A stretch of 60,000 bases of DNA from Lineus longissimus (GCF_910592395.1 NC_088324.1:11250953-11310952), one strand, 5' to 3'. Positions 47,984 through 59,925 are shown, counted from the first letter of the stretch. Notes: generated by a model not told the origin, from the letters alone. Made by a program: numbers and translations.

Positions 47984-50900
47984 GTTTGTCTGGTTTTAGA
48001 ATACAGTCTCGCTTTAGCATTGCATTGAAATGACAGTAATGGTTGTAACAGATAAAATCAGGCTGCTATTTTATTGATTATATAATCATGAGAGAAAGGC
48101 CAAGTACTGCATGCAAATTGCAGCCGACTCCTGTCAGACTGAAGTTAGTAGTTGAAAATACATGAAATAGGTCTGGATGAAAAGCTCAACTTGCATGGCT
48201 TAACCAGGCTGTATTCACTACTTCAGATACATAACTGAGCATATAGCAGCCTCCTTACTCTTACCATGGCTTATCAGTGGTGCCTACCTGTAGGATATAA
48301 GACTACCTAGGTGCTATGCCTATGAATCAGACTATGATTTAAAACACAATTAAAGATTTTTGGACTGGTGCTCAGTGGCTTTTAGGTTTATAGCCTAAAT
48401 AGCATCACAGACAAAAAAAAATAAGAAAAGATTAGGAAAACAGATGAAACTGATTGAATAAAAAGTCTTGTCTAGGGATGTGTATGTTCCAAAATAAAAC
48501 GAATTGATTGCTGTGCATCTTTAGTAAGTTTTGATCACAACCAGATTGCCATCCCTTTACCAGTTGTCTGGAAGGCTCACCAAGATTTGAACTTCAATAG
48601 ACAATAGCAAGGGAAAATGTTTTAGAATTAACAGTAAATTAACAAAATCCTCTTTCAATTTCCTTCCAGGCGAAGATCCAAAAGCACCAGGCTTTTGAAG
48701 CCGAGGTTGCTGCCCACTCAAATGCCATTGTCGTCCTTGACAACACTGGTATGGAAATGATTAACGAGAAGCACTATGCTTCAGAAACGATCCAAGAGCG
48801 TCTGGATGAGCTGCATCGTCTGTGGGACTTGCTGCTCCAGAAGCTCAACATCAAGGGTGTGCGTCTGCAACAGGCACTCCAGCTGGTTCAGTATTTGAGG
48901 GAAGTTGATGAGATTCTATTCTGGATTCACGATAAGGTAAGAAAGGAATAATTTAGATGTGCCATGTGTTACAGTCAATGGGACCACCACTTCGATAATC
49001 TCTGGGTCTTTGAGCAAGGCGCCTGTGTGAACTGTACCTTGCTTTTCTCCTCCCAGGAAAGTGTGTGCTGGTCTCAACTGGTAAGTTAGTTTGTAATAAA
49101 CCACCATTCCATCCAGGGGGAGTGATACTCCAGGTCATGTGAATCAAGAATCCAGAATAAGCTTGATCAGATCTTGGGTGTTTTGGCCCTAATATGGCAC
49201 GCATAAATACATTTTGTACTTCATATCGTAGGAGACTATGTGTATTAAACATCTAAACGAACTATCTCTTGCTTAATTTTCAGGAAACATTTGTAACATC
49301 AGAAGAAATCGGTCGCGATTTAGAACATGTTGAGGTACTGCAAAAGAAATTTGAAGAATTCCAGAAAGATCTTCAGAGCCATGAAGATCGCGTGACAGAA
49401 GTGAATCAGCTTGCCGAGAAACTCTTGGAAGAGACTCATCCCGAGGAAGAGAAAATCAAAGGAAAACAAGATGTACGTATGATTTTACTGATGTTGGCTT
49501 GATTTGGAGACCCTTCTATTCATTACTCACCTGCCATACCTTTCAGTCTGTTGTGGTTTGTTCATCCTGGTTGATAATGGGTTGACCTGTTCATAATGAA
49601 CCAACCTCCTCACTCATTTCCCTGGAATAAGCTCCAGTTGTCTTTAGTTGGATCAACCTCGCTGAAAATGAGACCTCAATGTATGTGATTTTCGGTGTGT
49701 ATCAGCGTTTAAATCTTTTCTCCAGGAAATGAACGAAGCATGGGAACGTCTAAAGAACCTCTCCCGCCACCGCCAAGAACGTCTCTTCGGCGCCCACGAG
49801 ATCCAGCGCTTCAACCGTGACGTGGATGAAACCAACGCCTGGATCAACGAGAAGGATGTGGTACTCTCCACTGATGATTATGGCCGTGACTTGGCCAGCG
49901 TACAAGCTCTGCAGAGGAAACATGAGGGCATGGAGCGAGACTTGGTTGCCCTGGAAGAGAAAGTGAGTATCATGTTAATGAAAAGGAATCCTGGTACAGG
50001 GATTTCGTTATAGAATTGAGTATGTTCTCTATCTCATCTTTGACATTATAATCCCAGGTTGGTGTCCTAAGCCCTGAGGCTGACCACCTCAACCATCCGA
50101 ACAGACCTACTCGGGAAGAGAAACAAAATGAACACAACTGGAAAAAATCGTGAATATCGACATTAATCTTCTATACTTTATTCCTAGGTTGATAACCTAA
50201 GCTCCGAGGCTGATCGCCTTAGCGAGATCCATCCCGACCATGCTGAGCAAATCTGCTCCACGAGAGACAAGATCAACGACCAATGGAAAAACCTGAAGGG
50301 GAAAGGAGGAGACCGCAAGATGCATCTTGATGACTCCTACAACCTGCACCGATTCTTGACAGATTTCCGTGATCTTATCAGCTGGATCCACGATATGAAG
50401 GCAATCATATCAGCTGATGATTTGGCCAAGGATGTGGCCGGGGCCGAGGCTCTACTTGAGAGGCACCAGGAACATAAGGTACGGGCAGTTTAAATGTAGT
50501 GATATGAACTTGTTAAGTTGAAGTTCCGATAAGAAATATCTCAATATCTAGGATACTTGAATTCATATGTAAATTGAAGTAAACTTTCTGCCATTGAATA
50601 GCATAATATAGTATAATTTCTTTCAACTTTCAGGGTGAAATCGATGCCAGAGAAGACAGTTTCAAGGCTACAGCTGAAGCTGGCCACAAGCTCCTCGAGT
50701 CTGACCACTACGCTGTCGAGGAGGTCAAGGAAAAACTTGTCACCTTGGCAAATGAGAAAACCAGCCTCTTGGACTTGTGGGAGGAACGCAGGATCCTGTA
50801 CGAGCAGTGTATGGATCTGCAGCTCTTCTATCGTGATACTGAGCAAGCTGAAACTTGGATGGCCAAACAAGAAGCCTTCCTGACCAACGAGGATCTTGGT

Positions 50901-53900
50901 GACTCGCTTGACAGCGTTGAGTCCCTGATCAAGAAGCATGAAGATTTTGAAAAGTCGCTCGCTGCCCAGGAGGAGAAGATTAAGGCTTTGGATGACTTTG
51001 CGACCAAGCTTATCGAGAGCGAACACTACGCTTCGGATGATGTCGCTCACAGGCGTGATCTGGTCAGTATACCTCCACCTTCTAAGAACAAAAAAGAGCA
51101 TCTCCCTTTACAGATATTCCTTCATTTCATTTAAATTCAGTGAAATTCTGTGCTGCTGGTTAGTGATGATGAAATTTTTTCCTCATTCGCGGTTTCCACC
51201 AGAAAGGCTTGCCTTGGTGATGGAATTCTAGTACCTTCCTTGGATGTCTGAACTAACCAGCATTAACTTTCGGTGGAGTCGGCAGTTTTGTGTATATCAA
51301 GATATTAAAGAATGTTATATTTTATTTTCTAGCTGATCCAGCGCCGCAACATCCTCTACGAGAAATCCACAACCCGCAGACGTCTTTTGGAAGACTCCTA
51401 CAGATATCAAATGTTTGAGCGAGACTGCGATGAGACAAAGGGCTGGATCAACGAAAAATTGAAAACAGCCGCTGATGAGAACTATATGGATCCTTCTAAT
51501 CTTCAAGGCAAGGTCCAGAAGCATCAGACGTTCGACACAGAGATATTGGCCAATGAGCATCGCATTGATGACTTGCAGAAATCGGGACAGGAGCTGATTG
51601 ATAATGATCATTACGCCCAGGACCCCATCAAGGAGCGTCTTGAGGAGATCCAGTCATTATGGGAACAGCTGAAGTCACAGAAAGACAAGAAAGGTATGTA
51701 TAACACAAATGCTGACTGTTTTTGACTGAGTATTTTGAGAAAAGACTCGGATTATGCATGAGTTGACTTGGAATTTGCCTGAATTTACCCCAAAATTACC
51801 CCAGTCTTCCCTCTCATTTCACAGGCAAGAAACTGAAAGAAGCCAGCGACCAGCAGCAGTTCAACCGTAACTGTGAGGACATGGAGATCTGGCTCTCTGA
51901 ATCGGAAGGCCAACTCATGTCTGAGGACTATGGCAAGGACTTGACCAGCGTACAGAACCTTCAGAAGAAGCATCAGTTGGTGGAAGGCGACATTGGGTCT
52001 CACTCAGACCGAATTGAAGAGATCAGATGCCAGGCGGCAAACTTTGTGGAATGTGCACATTTCGATGCAGACAACATTAACGACAAGAAGAAGCAAGTTC
52101 TGGACAGATACGAAGCCTTGCAGGTAACTTAAAGAAAATGTTCAGTTTCTCACCGCACGTGGAGTCGTGTGGCTGCTTGACCAATTAAATTGTCAGTTTT
52201 CGTTGCCCCTTGTTTTGCTTATCTGATATTTAGAAAGCAATGAAATATTTTCATGATATGCAATGTTTACAAGATCCGGTTCCCTTTGTTGATGTCTGGT
52301 AATGTACCCCATTGATACAACTATTGATTCATAACTTCATGACTTTGATAGAATGAATTAAACATTTCCAACTTTTAAAACTTTCAGGCACCAATAGTCC
52401 AGCGACGAAAGAAGCTTGCTGATGCCCAGCAACTGCAGCAGTTCTTCCAGGATGTGGAAGACGAAGAAGATTGGATCCATGAAAAGGAACCATTAGCTGG
52501 CTCCACCAATAGGGGGCGTGATCTGATAGGTGTCCAGAACCTGATGAAGAAGCACCAGGCACTTCAAGCAGAGGTAGCTGGCCACGAGAACCGCATTGAG
52601 GATGTGTGCAAGCAAGGCAAGGCTATGGTGGACGAGGGGCATTATGCCGCTGATGATATCAATAACAAGATCGAGGACTTGAATGAAAAGTGGAATAATA
52701 CCAAGGTAAAAATTACAGCAATGTTCGACATAATAGTTTAGGATCGGTCTCCCTGTACTGTACATCTTCTTTGGGGATCCCTAGGTCATTTCTGAGAAAA
52801 CATAGTGGTTGGCTTCACACGTCTTAATAAGTTCCATTATCCCGGTCCTGAACCAGATTGCAGCTGCCCATTTCTGCTGTGCCTGGACACACCAGCAACA
52901 AACCTGAATCCTGTTTTCCTCCACTTTTCAGGAGAAAGCAAACCAGCGCTCGCAGGACTTGGAAGACTCTCTCCAGGCCCAGCAGTACTTTGCCGATGCC
53001 AACGAGGGCGAATCGTGGATGAAAGAGAAGGAACCGATCGTTGGCAGTACTGACTATGGTAAAGATGAAGATGCAAGCGAGGCGCTCCTCAAGAAGCACG
53101 AGGCACTCATGGGAGATATTGAGGCGTTCCAGACCAGCATTGATGATCTGAGGGATCAGGCTCAGTCATGCAGGGTAAGCATTGGAGATTAGCTCAAACT
53201 TCTGGTGATCTTTTTCCGGGATAGTCTCTTGCTAAAAGTGAATGCTTTGCAAGAAGAATAGTGTTCATTAATTCTTGGTATTAGTATGTTCTCAAATCTA
53301 ATTTGATTGATCTTGCAGCAACAAGAAGCCCCAGTTATTGATGACTATGGCAAAGAGTGTGTCGTAGCTCTTTATGACTACACCGAGAAGAGCCCACGCG
53401 AGGTCTCCATGAAGAAGGGAGACGTCCTGACCCTCTTGAACAGCAGCAACAAGGACTGGTGGAAGGTCGAGGTCAATGATCGTCAAGGATTTGTCCCTGC
53501 TGCATACGTTAAGAAGATCGACTCTGGTCTGACAGCCAGCCAATCGAACTTGGCCGATGAATTCACCGTGTCTGTTAGACAAAAACAGATTGAAGATCAG
53601 TAAGTTATACCCACCTTGAATCTCAACATTTTGGAACTCATTTTTGGCTGAGTCTTTAAAAAGTTTGGCTATGTATTGAAGATCTGTATGGTTCTGCTAT
53701 TCTGGACTAAACAACTTGGACGTCAGGATTGTATTTGGTCCTCAAGTCCTATAAAGTGAAGGGTTGATACTTAGGGACATGCAAATCTTTGTTACTGATC
53801 CGGTATCGTTCTTTGGTTGCATAAATGGCAGGCACGGATTTAGTGGTGTATAAGAATATTAGCGATTTGTTTAAATCCCCATTATCTTTCCAGGTATGAG

Positions 53901-56900
53901 CACCTCCTTACACTTGGCAAAAAGAGAAAAGATAAGCTGATTGAATCGAGCCGTGCCTACCAACTTGTCCGTGAAGCCAGCGAACTCGTACAGTGGATTC
54001 AAGATAAGGTGAGGTTCAATGACTTTGAGAGTTACGATCTGATTGATCCCCAAATTGTTTTCAGTCACCCAACACCGGTGTGTGTTTATATTGTAGCATT
54101 TTCAGCTCTTCGACAAAACTGTAGCAGTTCCTCTACTTTTGTAGCAGATTCATCCTAACTATCTGTACATTTTACCTGACATGGTACCATAGATAATGAG
54201 CTTTTCCACAAAGTCTGACCTAACCAATATTATTGTACGCCACAAGTTCATGTGTCGTGATCACCAAATCAGCCCATTTTAATGAGTCAGAATAGACATT
54301 TGTAGATTGTCATTGACGTGTTCTTTGCTTCTGATATTCGGATATATAACATTTTCATCTGCTGGTAATAGGAAGAAGCCATTTCCGTTGATCGTAAGGA
54401 CACGTTCATTACGTGTCAATCAGCTCCGACGCTTGAGTGGCAACAGGTTCTAAATTCAATTCTTCGAATGTTCACCCTTTGTTTCCCGAATGTCAGGGAC
54501 CCTGCACATATTGTTCCGAAAACCAGTTCTCCACAGAAGTTTCATTCCTGCTGGAAATCAACAATAAGGGAAGTTTGAAAACTATCACTGTCCTGACTAT
54601 TTAGAAATGTCCACGTCACTGAAGGTGTATTTGGGTAACCAAGGGCAGTATAGTTTTCTCAAGGTGGACACAGTTCAGACAAGGTTGTGAACACAGGTGT
54701 TTGTCTGGTGCACAGACAAGCACCAAGAAAGTAGGAATGAAATCTGTCGAGAAATAGGTGGCAAGAACTGAGGTCACTTGGTCGGGAACCATGATCGGTG
54801 GTTTCCATGCTTCATGCTTGTGTGGCTAAAACGGCACATAAGTCAAAAGATAATATAAAATGCTTTTTAATGCTTTTGCAAAATGAATTTGCACACTATA
54901 GGATCGATTTATGATGAGCATTAGTACAATTTACAGCGTGTGTCTGCTTTGGCTTAACCCATAATATCAAGACCATTTACAGTATTTTTCTCTAGCTTTG
55001 AATCGATTTTGCTTTCAGTAAGGAGGCTGCTAAACTAATCTTTGATTTTGCTGTGATTGGGCAGAATTCATGTCCATGGTTTGATCCAGCATAATGCCTG
55101 TGGCATAATGTTCTAATGGTCAAAGTGCATGTGGAAATCTAAAAATGTTTTCCTGCCCGTAGCTCCATCTTAGGAATGCAGTATGCCAGTCGTTCCTCTT
55201 TGCCTTGATGGCGCTGTGCTAATGCAAAGACAAAGTATTAAAGACACAACTCATTGCACTTTCTTACCTGCCTTGTTAGGGCAGAACTGAAGTATTGTCT
55301 TCAGATTTCGTGGTTGAGGGTTGACTCTGCTATAAACTGTCTGTAAATTTTCTTCAGTGATCATCACTGGCATGTTTGGAGTCTGTCTGTAGATTACCCG
55401 GGCCTATTATCTGTCCTGTACAGCAGTCGAATAGTACTTGATGGTCCACTACTTTGGTGCCCATGTGGCACGGGTATGAGTTTAGGGAATTGAGTTTATT
55501 TCAGTGTCAAAGAGCTTGGCTTTCATAAAGCCTACTGATAGAGCTTGAATTTTTTGCAAAGAATGAATGATAACATCATTGCATGAAGGGTTTTATTAAA
55601 CGCAAAATACGAAACTACTGGGTGAAGTGTGTGGTGACTAAAGCATGTATACACTCATTTTGAAATGTACACATAGTGCTTTCTACATGACAATCGTAGT
55701 GTCTTGACAGCTATTTTGTGACTTATTCAGGAAAAGTATTTAAGGGTACGTCTTACTCTTGGGTTGGTCAGGATAGAGGTGACTGATGTGAAATGACATG
55801 GTTTACGGTACACGTATCAGATTAAAAATTGAAGACGTGACATTTCAGGCTGTTCAAGACGAAGCTGTCATGGTAACTATTTCCGTGCCCACTGTATTTA
55901 ACCAACCCGGTATTTAAGGTTGCATCTTAGTTGGCGTGGTTTCCTCCAGAGGAGGGATGGGGACATGCCCCCTCAGAAGATTCAAGTGGGGAGGGTCCCC
56001 CCCAATTTGATCCTGGTGGAAACCCTGGTTGTTGACATTGGTTCAGGCTGTTTTTGCTGATGATCTAATTGTGGGTACCACTACCAGTGTCATTTATATG
56101 TGATAAAATGTGGTTCACTAGAATATGAATTCTGTCAGCAGTGGTTACCTAAACCTGGTATCCTAGGCGTAGGATCTGACGAATATTGCATGAGGCCAGT
56201 GATGTACAGAAATAGAGGCAACCAAATTTATTTTCTGATATGGTCAAGTTTTTTTTGGGTGTGAGTTTTACTTAGGCATGTTGGACAGTTTTGTGAAGAT
56301 TTACTATTAAAAATCACTCTTGACAGACAAAGTCTATCGAGCTCTTTAATGATTTTATTCTGGCTTCAAGAGAGCCCTGTTATTTGTATTGTTGAAATGA
56401 GGATTATCTTTCATAGCCAATTTATATTTCCGTTCTGGTATTGTTTTCTGTAGTTCCACAATAAAATCGTCATTTTGATTTTTCAGGAAGATATGTTACT
56501 TAAAACTGTTACCCATGTTTCCCGTTTGTCAGAACATTGACATTTGTTATTGTGCAAACTGAAGCTTGATGGAAAAATCTTCTCTGACAAATCTATTCAT
56601 CTTGCTTCAGGAAACTATTGCCACCACCGAAGAAACTGCGACTGATCTAGAGTCAGTCGAGCAACAGCAGAAGAAGTTCGAAGAATTCCAGCGTGATCTG
56701 AAGACAAATGAAGCTCGTCTCATGGAAATGAACACGATCGCTGAGACCCTTGAGTCTCTTGGTCAAGCCGAGGCGGCTGATAAGGTCCGTGGCCAGGTTG
56801 CGGTCTTGAATGAGCGCTGGACGGCCCTTGAACAGGTCACATGTGAGAAGACAGAGAGCTTGATGAGCTCACATGAGGTACAGAGGTACCACAGGTAAGC

Positions 56901-59900
56901 AGTGTTCAGCCTCAGGTCAAACTAGGGTTGAAGCTGGCCTATCCTGTAGTAGACTTCAGATGAGCTGCTCAATCAGTGCTTCAAGCAAAGCATTCCTAAC
57001 CAGGGACCTCTTGACCGCAAGCCAAGGATCCGAGCCACTAGACCACTGTGGCTCTGTCGAAACACAAACAACACTTTGTTAAGCATATCATTTGTAACTG
57101 ATTTTGACTAAATGTTATGACCACTTTCCAGGGATGTTGATGAAACCCTCGACTGGATCGATGAGAAAGACAATGCCCTCAACGTGGAGAATGTCGGTAA
57201 TGATCTGGCTACTGTACAGCGTCTGCAGCGTAAACACGAGGGTGTTGAGCGAGACTTGGCCGCTCTTGGCGACAAGGTGCGCGACCTTGATGAGACCGCC
57301 AACAGGATCATGCAGACCCACCCTGACCAGGCTGAGGGTATCTATCACCATCAGACCGAGCTGAATGAGAAGTGGAACAACTTGACTGGCAAGGTAAATA
57401 TCAGGGCCCTGTTCACAAAACAGTGCTAAATGTTGTGGATGTAACAGAGATTTTCCTTTGTCCTTCCTGGTTGTCTTAAATGCCTCTGAGGTTATTTCGG
57501 AGGTAATTAAATGGAAATTTCATGAAACTTTTGATGATGTTTGGTTGAGCTTTCTAACTGGTTCTTATTTGTTTCAAATTTAGGCTGATGCCAGGAAATC
57601 CAAACTTCTTGACTCTTATGATCTTCAACGTTTCCTGAGTGACTACCGTGATCTGATGTCTTGGATCAACAGTATGATGGCGCTAGTATCTTCAGAGGAG
57701 CTCGCCAAGGATGTAACCGGAGCTGAAGCACTTCTGGAGAGGCACCAGGTAAGACTCGGCTTTGTCCCAAGCTCCTCTGAGAATTATGTGCTTTTAGAAT
57801 CCTAACCTTGTCGAGGTATGTGCCATGTTTTCAAAAGGATTACTTCAGGTCTTTGTACACATGGCACAGTCACCTGCCCCAGCGTATTTAGGTGAAGATA
57901 GTGAGCTAAAGCTATTCAACCTAAATGTATTTCTTTGGACTCAAAAGAATCAAGTCATCTGTCTGGTACACAAGTGCCCTACCCCCGCTGTTATAATGGG
58001 GATGCTTCAGTATTGGACAGATTGTTCCATCACCACTGTCTCTTCAAACTAAATTGAGAGGAAAATTCTGAAGAGACTTGAGTTATAATTGGATGTTTCA
58101 AAATGTCCAGTACTAAAATTTGTTCCCATGTGTAATTCATTGACTTGTGTTCAGGTCACTCTCAAACTGTTGATATGGAAATACAGGGTAAATGGGGTAT
58201 GCAGACCAAACAGGGTGTGCAAACCATGGTTTCAGCTTAGTAGATGTAGTAACTGGTAGTAATCCCTGCAATTACCGACATGCCACCAAAGTGCTCTGCA
58301 AATGAGTTTATTTGTTGCAGCGAGCAGAGATAATTATCAGCAGTTTTTTATCCCTCTTCGCAGCGGCTAAACTGGCTTGTTTGCAGAGAGCTTAACATGT
58401 CCCGATAACACATTCATTTCAGAGTCTCGGTATAGAAATAGGAAGTCGTTATGTTGTTGAACTGGTTTGTTCTCGATTTGGAGAGGTATAACATTAAGCA
58501 TGGCATGATGTTGAGTTTCTTAGCAAACTTTAGGGGCGTGCAACAGAGGGGTAGTACAATATCATAGGAGGGGGGGGGGAGGTACTTAAAGTTGGTCCGA
58601 GGATTAGGTAAAAATCGCAGGATGGTAGTACTACATATGAAGTTAAAGCATCAGATCGTTATTTAAGTGTTGGAGGTGACCTGATATGCCATTTGTGCGC
58701 AACAAAGTTAAAAGTCCTTGTGCTTGCCTTTCCATTTTGTTTCAACTCGAAGAAACACACAGCAGCTTTTGCTCTTATAAAGGCACCAGGCATGTTTGGT
58801 TGATATCCACTAAAGGGTATTTCAGCACCTATAAGCACACTTTATATCGCAGATGGTTTTCCTACACTTGTTATGTCGCAGGTGGTTTTCCATACCAGGC
58901 AAAAAATGGTTGATTGAGCACATGCTTTGAAATTGTGTGAATTACTGTAAATACATTAAAACCTTTTGTTTCCCTTTCTCATATTCTTCTGTAAAAAGCT
59001 ACTTCTGAATTTGTATGTTGGGTAGAAATGCCACACAATCTGCATTTCTGCGTTAAGTATTTGAATTTGAAGACGCCGTACTGAGACCGAGCTTTGAGAT
59101 GTTCAATTTCTCAGACTGGAATGAGGAACATGAAAATTACTCTAGGGATCATCGTTACAGGTCAACAAGTGTTGTGTGAACAAACCCTCAAATTTGGTGG
59201 TAGCCTTTTGTCAAGCCGTTTAACTTCGATGATTGTATCAATCTATCTGAACATGTCTTCCCTTCTCTTTAGGAACATCGCACTGAAATCGATGCCCGTG
59301 CCGGTACCTTCCAAGCCTTTGAAATGTTCGGCAACCAACTTCTCCAGAACAACCATTATGCCAGCGATGAGGTCAAGGACAAACTTGAGAGTCTTGGCCA
59401 ATCCCGAGAAGCTCTTGAAAAGTAAGTTGACATGACATATCGGGAGTGGAGCACCAGTGTCATCAAGAGTGGGGTTGACGACATGAATGGACACCAACTG
59501 TGTTCATGCTCGATGAATAAAGTTGATTGGTGCATATGCTGTTATTATAATGCAGCTTATTCTTTCCATACACTCCATAAGATTTGGGCATATTCCACTG
59601 GCATATTCACCGACAATTTCTGTACCTTCAGGGCCTGGATTTCTCGACGTGTCAAACTTGACCAATGCCTCGAGAAGCAGCTGTTCCTCCGTGATTGCGA
59701 CCAAGCTGAGACCTGGATGGCCACCCGTGAAGCCACACTTTCCGGAGACTCCGTCGATGGTGAGAACGTCGACGCAACCATCAGAAAGCACGAGGATTTG
59801 GATCGTGCCGTGAACGCACAGGAAGAGAAGATCGCTTCACTGCAGAACTTTGCCGAGCAGCTTTGCTCTGCTGATCATTATGATTCCCCTGAAATTGAGG

Positions 59901-59925
59901 CAAAGAGAGACGAGGTCTTAGAAAG
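47738..59925 (+). CDS. SPTAN1: Alpha-spectrin (non-erythroid type), N-terminal 17 coding exons
   Basis: Alpha subunit of the spectrin tetramer that underlies the plasma membrane, pairing with beta-spectrin and actin. Seventeen coding exons join with consistent phase to about 1,476 residues: 47738-47983, 48670-48936, 49284-49472, 49726-49962, 50188-50478, 50634-51062, 51333-51693, 51825-52123, 52388-52705, 52932-53174, 53319-53599, 53894-54008, 56611-56894, 57132-57393, 57584-57748, 59273-59421, 59632-59925. The first about 45 residues form the lone helix that completes a repeat with beta-spectrin's C-terminus. Then come three-helix spectrin repeats with the usual W and heptads, an SH3 domain at about 973-1028 inserted in repeat 9, and further repeats to about the thirteenth. 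The EF-hand end lies beyond the window. The start is fixed by an in-frame stop eight codons upstream. Sequence is closer to the Drosophila type; the vertebrate calpain/calmodulin insertion is absent. Confidence 0.98.
48670..48936 (+). CDS. SPTAN1: Spectrin coding exon 2: repeat 1 end and repeat 2 start
   Basis: Acceptor TTCCAG, donor AAG|GTAAGA. 89 codons, [18 protein letters not shown] through LRLWDLLL-like helix C to FWIHDK; phase 0 both ends. Confidence 0.97.
48995..49165. repeat. Dispersed repeat, copy B, in a spectrin intron
   Basis: Same block order as 29250-29420: TTGAGCAAGGCGCCT, TTGCTTTTCTC, CCATCCAGGGGGAGTGATACTCC, then ATAAGCTTGATCAG. Lies between coding exons 2 and 3. Confidence 0.5.
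49284..49472 (+). CDS. SPTAN1: Spectrin coding exon 3: repeat 2
   Basis: 63 codons with [19 protein letters not shown] and HPEEEKIK, almost invariant in animal alpha-spectrins. Acceptor TTTTCAG, donor GAT|GTACGT. Confidence 0.97.
49726..49962 (+). CDS. SPTAN1: Spectrin coding exon 4: repeat 3
   Basis: 79 codons including [12 protein letters not shown] and [18 protein letters not shown]. Acceptor CTCCAG, donor AAA|GTGAGT. Confidence 0.97.
50058..50150 (+). pseudogene. Decayed duplicate of spectrin coding exon 5
   Basis: Inside the intron just before the real exon 5 is a second acceptor (ATCCCAG) followed by DNA closely similar to the start of that exon: both read GTTG....CCTAAGC.C.GAGGCTGA. 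Translation starts [12 protein letters not shown] against [12 protein letters not shown] in the functional exon; it then loses the alignment, has small deletions, reaches a stop (TGA at about 50150) and has no usable donor. Seen directly; interpretation as a tandem exon duplication that has decayed is inference. It could be a relic of a former alternative exon. Confidence 0.7.
50188..50478 (+). CDS. SPTAN1: Spectrin coding exon 5: repeats 3-4
   Basis: 97 codons, [20 protein letters not shown] to [14 protein letters not shown]. Acceptor TTCCTAG, donor AAG|GTACGG. The intact counterpart of the decayed copy just upstream. Confidence 0.97.
50634..51062 (+). CDS. SPTAN1: Spectrin coding exon 6: repeats 4-6
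   Basis: 143 codons, [11 protein letters not shown] through [19 protein letters not shown] and [20 protein letters not shown]. Acceptor TTTCAG; donor is the weaker CTG|GTCAGT, required by the continuation HRRDL|LIQRRN. Confidence 0.95.
51333..51693 (+). CDS. SPTAN1: Spectrin coding exon 7: repeats 6-7
   Basis: 120 codons plus one base, [41 protein letters not shown]. Acceptor TTTCTAG, donor AAAG|GTATGT. Confidence 0.97.
51825..52123 (+). CDS. SPTAN1: Spectrin coding exon 8: repeats 7-8
   Basis: Completes a split glycine, then [33 protein letters not shown] and [10 protein letters not shown]. Acceptor TTTCACAG, donor CAG|GTAACT. Confidence 0.97.
52388..52705 (+). CDS. SPTAN1: Spectrin coding exon 9: repeat 8
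   Basis: 106 codons, almost exactly one spectrin repeat; [18 protein letters not shown] and [20 protein letters not shown]. Acceptor CTTTCAG, donor AAG|GTAAAA. Confidence 0.97.
52932..53174 (+). CDS. SPTAN1: Spectrin coding exon 10: repeat 9, first part
   Basis: 81 codons, [45 protein letters not shown] just before the SH3 insertion. Acceptor TTTTCAG, donor AGG|GTAAGC. Confidence 0.97.
53319..53599 (+). CDS. SPTAN1: Spectrin coding exon 11: SH3 domain
   Basis: A complete SH3 fold lies within this exon: ALYDY, the acidic RT loop, [18 protein letters not shown] and [12 protein letters not shown], so all proline-peptide-binding aromatics (Y, W, P, Y) are present. Acceptor TCTTGCAG, donor GATCA|GTAAGT. 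Confidence 0.98.
53894..54008 (+). CDS. SPTAN1: Spectrin coding exon 12: helix after SH3
   Basis: Short exon encoding [15 protein letters not shown] to LVQWIQDK, resuming the interrupted repeat. Acceptor TTTCCAG, donor AAG|GTGAGG; followed by the longest coding intron in the window (2.6 kb). Confidence 0.95.
55938..56024. mobile_element. Short MITE-like element in the spectrin 2.6-kb intron
   Basis: Terminal inverted repeats GGTTTCCTCCAG and CTGGTGGAAACC (11 of 12 matched) enclose a G/C-rich core with GGGGACATGCCCC. Size 87 bases, non-coding. Confidence 0.4.
56611..56894 (+). CDS. SPTAN1: Spectrin coding exon 13: repeat 10, no calpain insertion
   Basis: 94 codons plus two bases; [20 protein letters not shown] to [10 protein letters not shown]. 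Where vertebrate alphaII-spectrin carries the calpain, caspase and calmodulin-binding insertion, this exon runs straight from [15 protein letters not shown] to LNERW, as in Drosophila. Confidence 0.96.
56980..57065 (-). repeat. tRNA-derived SINE-like sequence in a spectrin intron
   Basis: The minus strand reads a tRNA-like head: box A TGGTCTAGTGG (57035-57045), and about 35 bases later a decayed box B GGTTAGGAATGC. The preceding CCTTGGCTTGCGGTCAAGAGG resembles a tRNA anticodon arm and variable loop. It does not fold into an intact tRNA, hence a SINE head rather than a gene. Confidence 0.5.
57132..57393 (+). CDS. SPTAN1: Spectrin coding exon 14: repeat 11
   Basis: [52 protein letters not shown]. 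Acceptor TTTCCAG, donor AAG|GTAAAT. Confidence 0.97.
57584..57748 (+). CDS. SPTAN1: Spectrin coding exon 15: repeats 11-12
   Basis: 55 codons, [20 protein letters not shown] and [15 protein letters not shown]. Acceptor ATTTAG, donor CAG|GTAAGA; a 1.5-kb intron follows. Confidence 0.97.
59273..59421 (+). CDS. SPTAN1: Spectrin coding exon 16: repeat 12
   Basis: [20 protein letters not shown] and [14 protein letters not shown]; ends two bases into lysine at AA|GTAAGT. Acceptor TCTTTAG. Confidence 0.97.
59632..59925 (+). CDS. SPTAN1: Spectrin coding exon 17: repeats 12-13, last in window
   Basis: [50 protein letters not shown], then KRDEVLER at AG|GTTAGT. The gene continues past the right edge. 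Confidence 0.96.

Noticed and set aside
52824-53099. Minus-strand frames across the spectrin exons
   Set aside because: Shadows of the GC-rich, strongly biased spectrin coding exons on the opposite strand.
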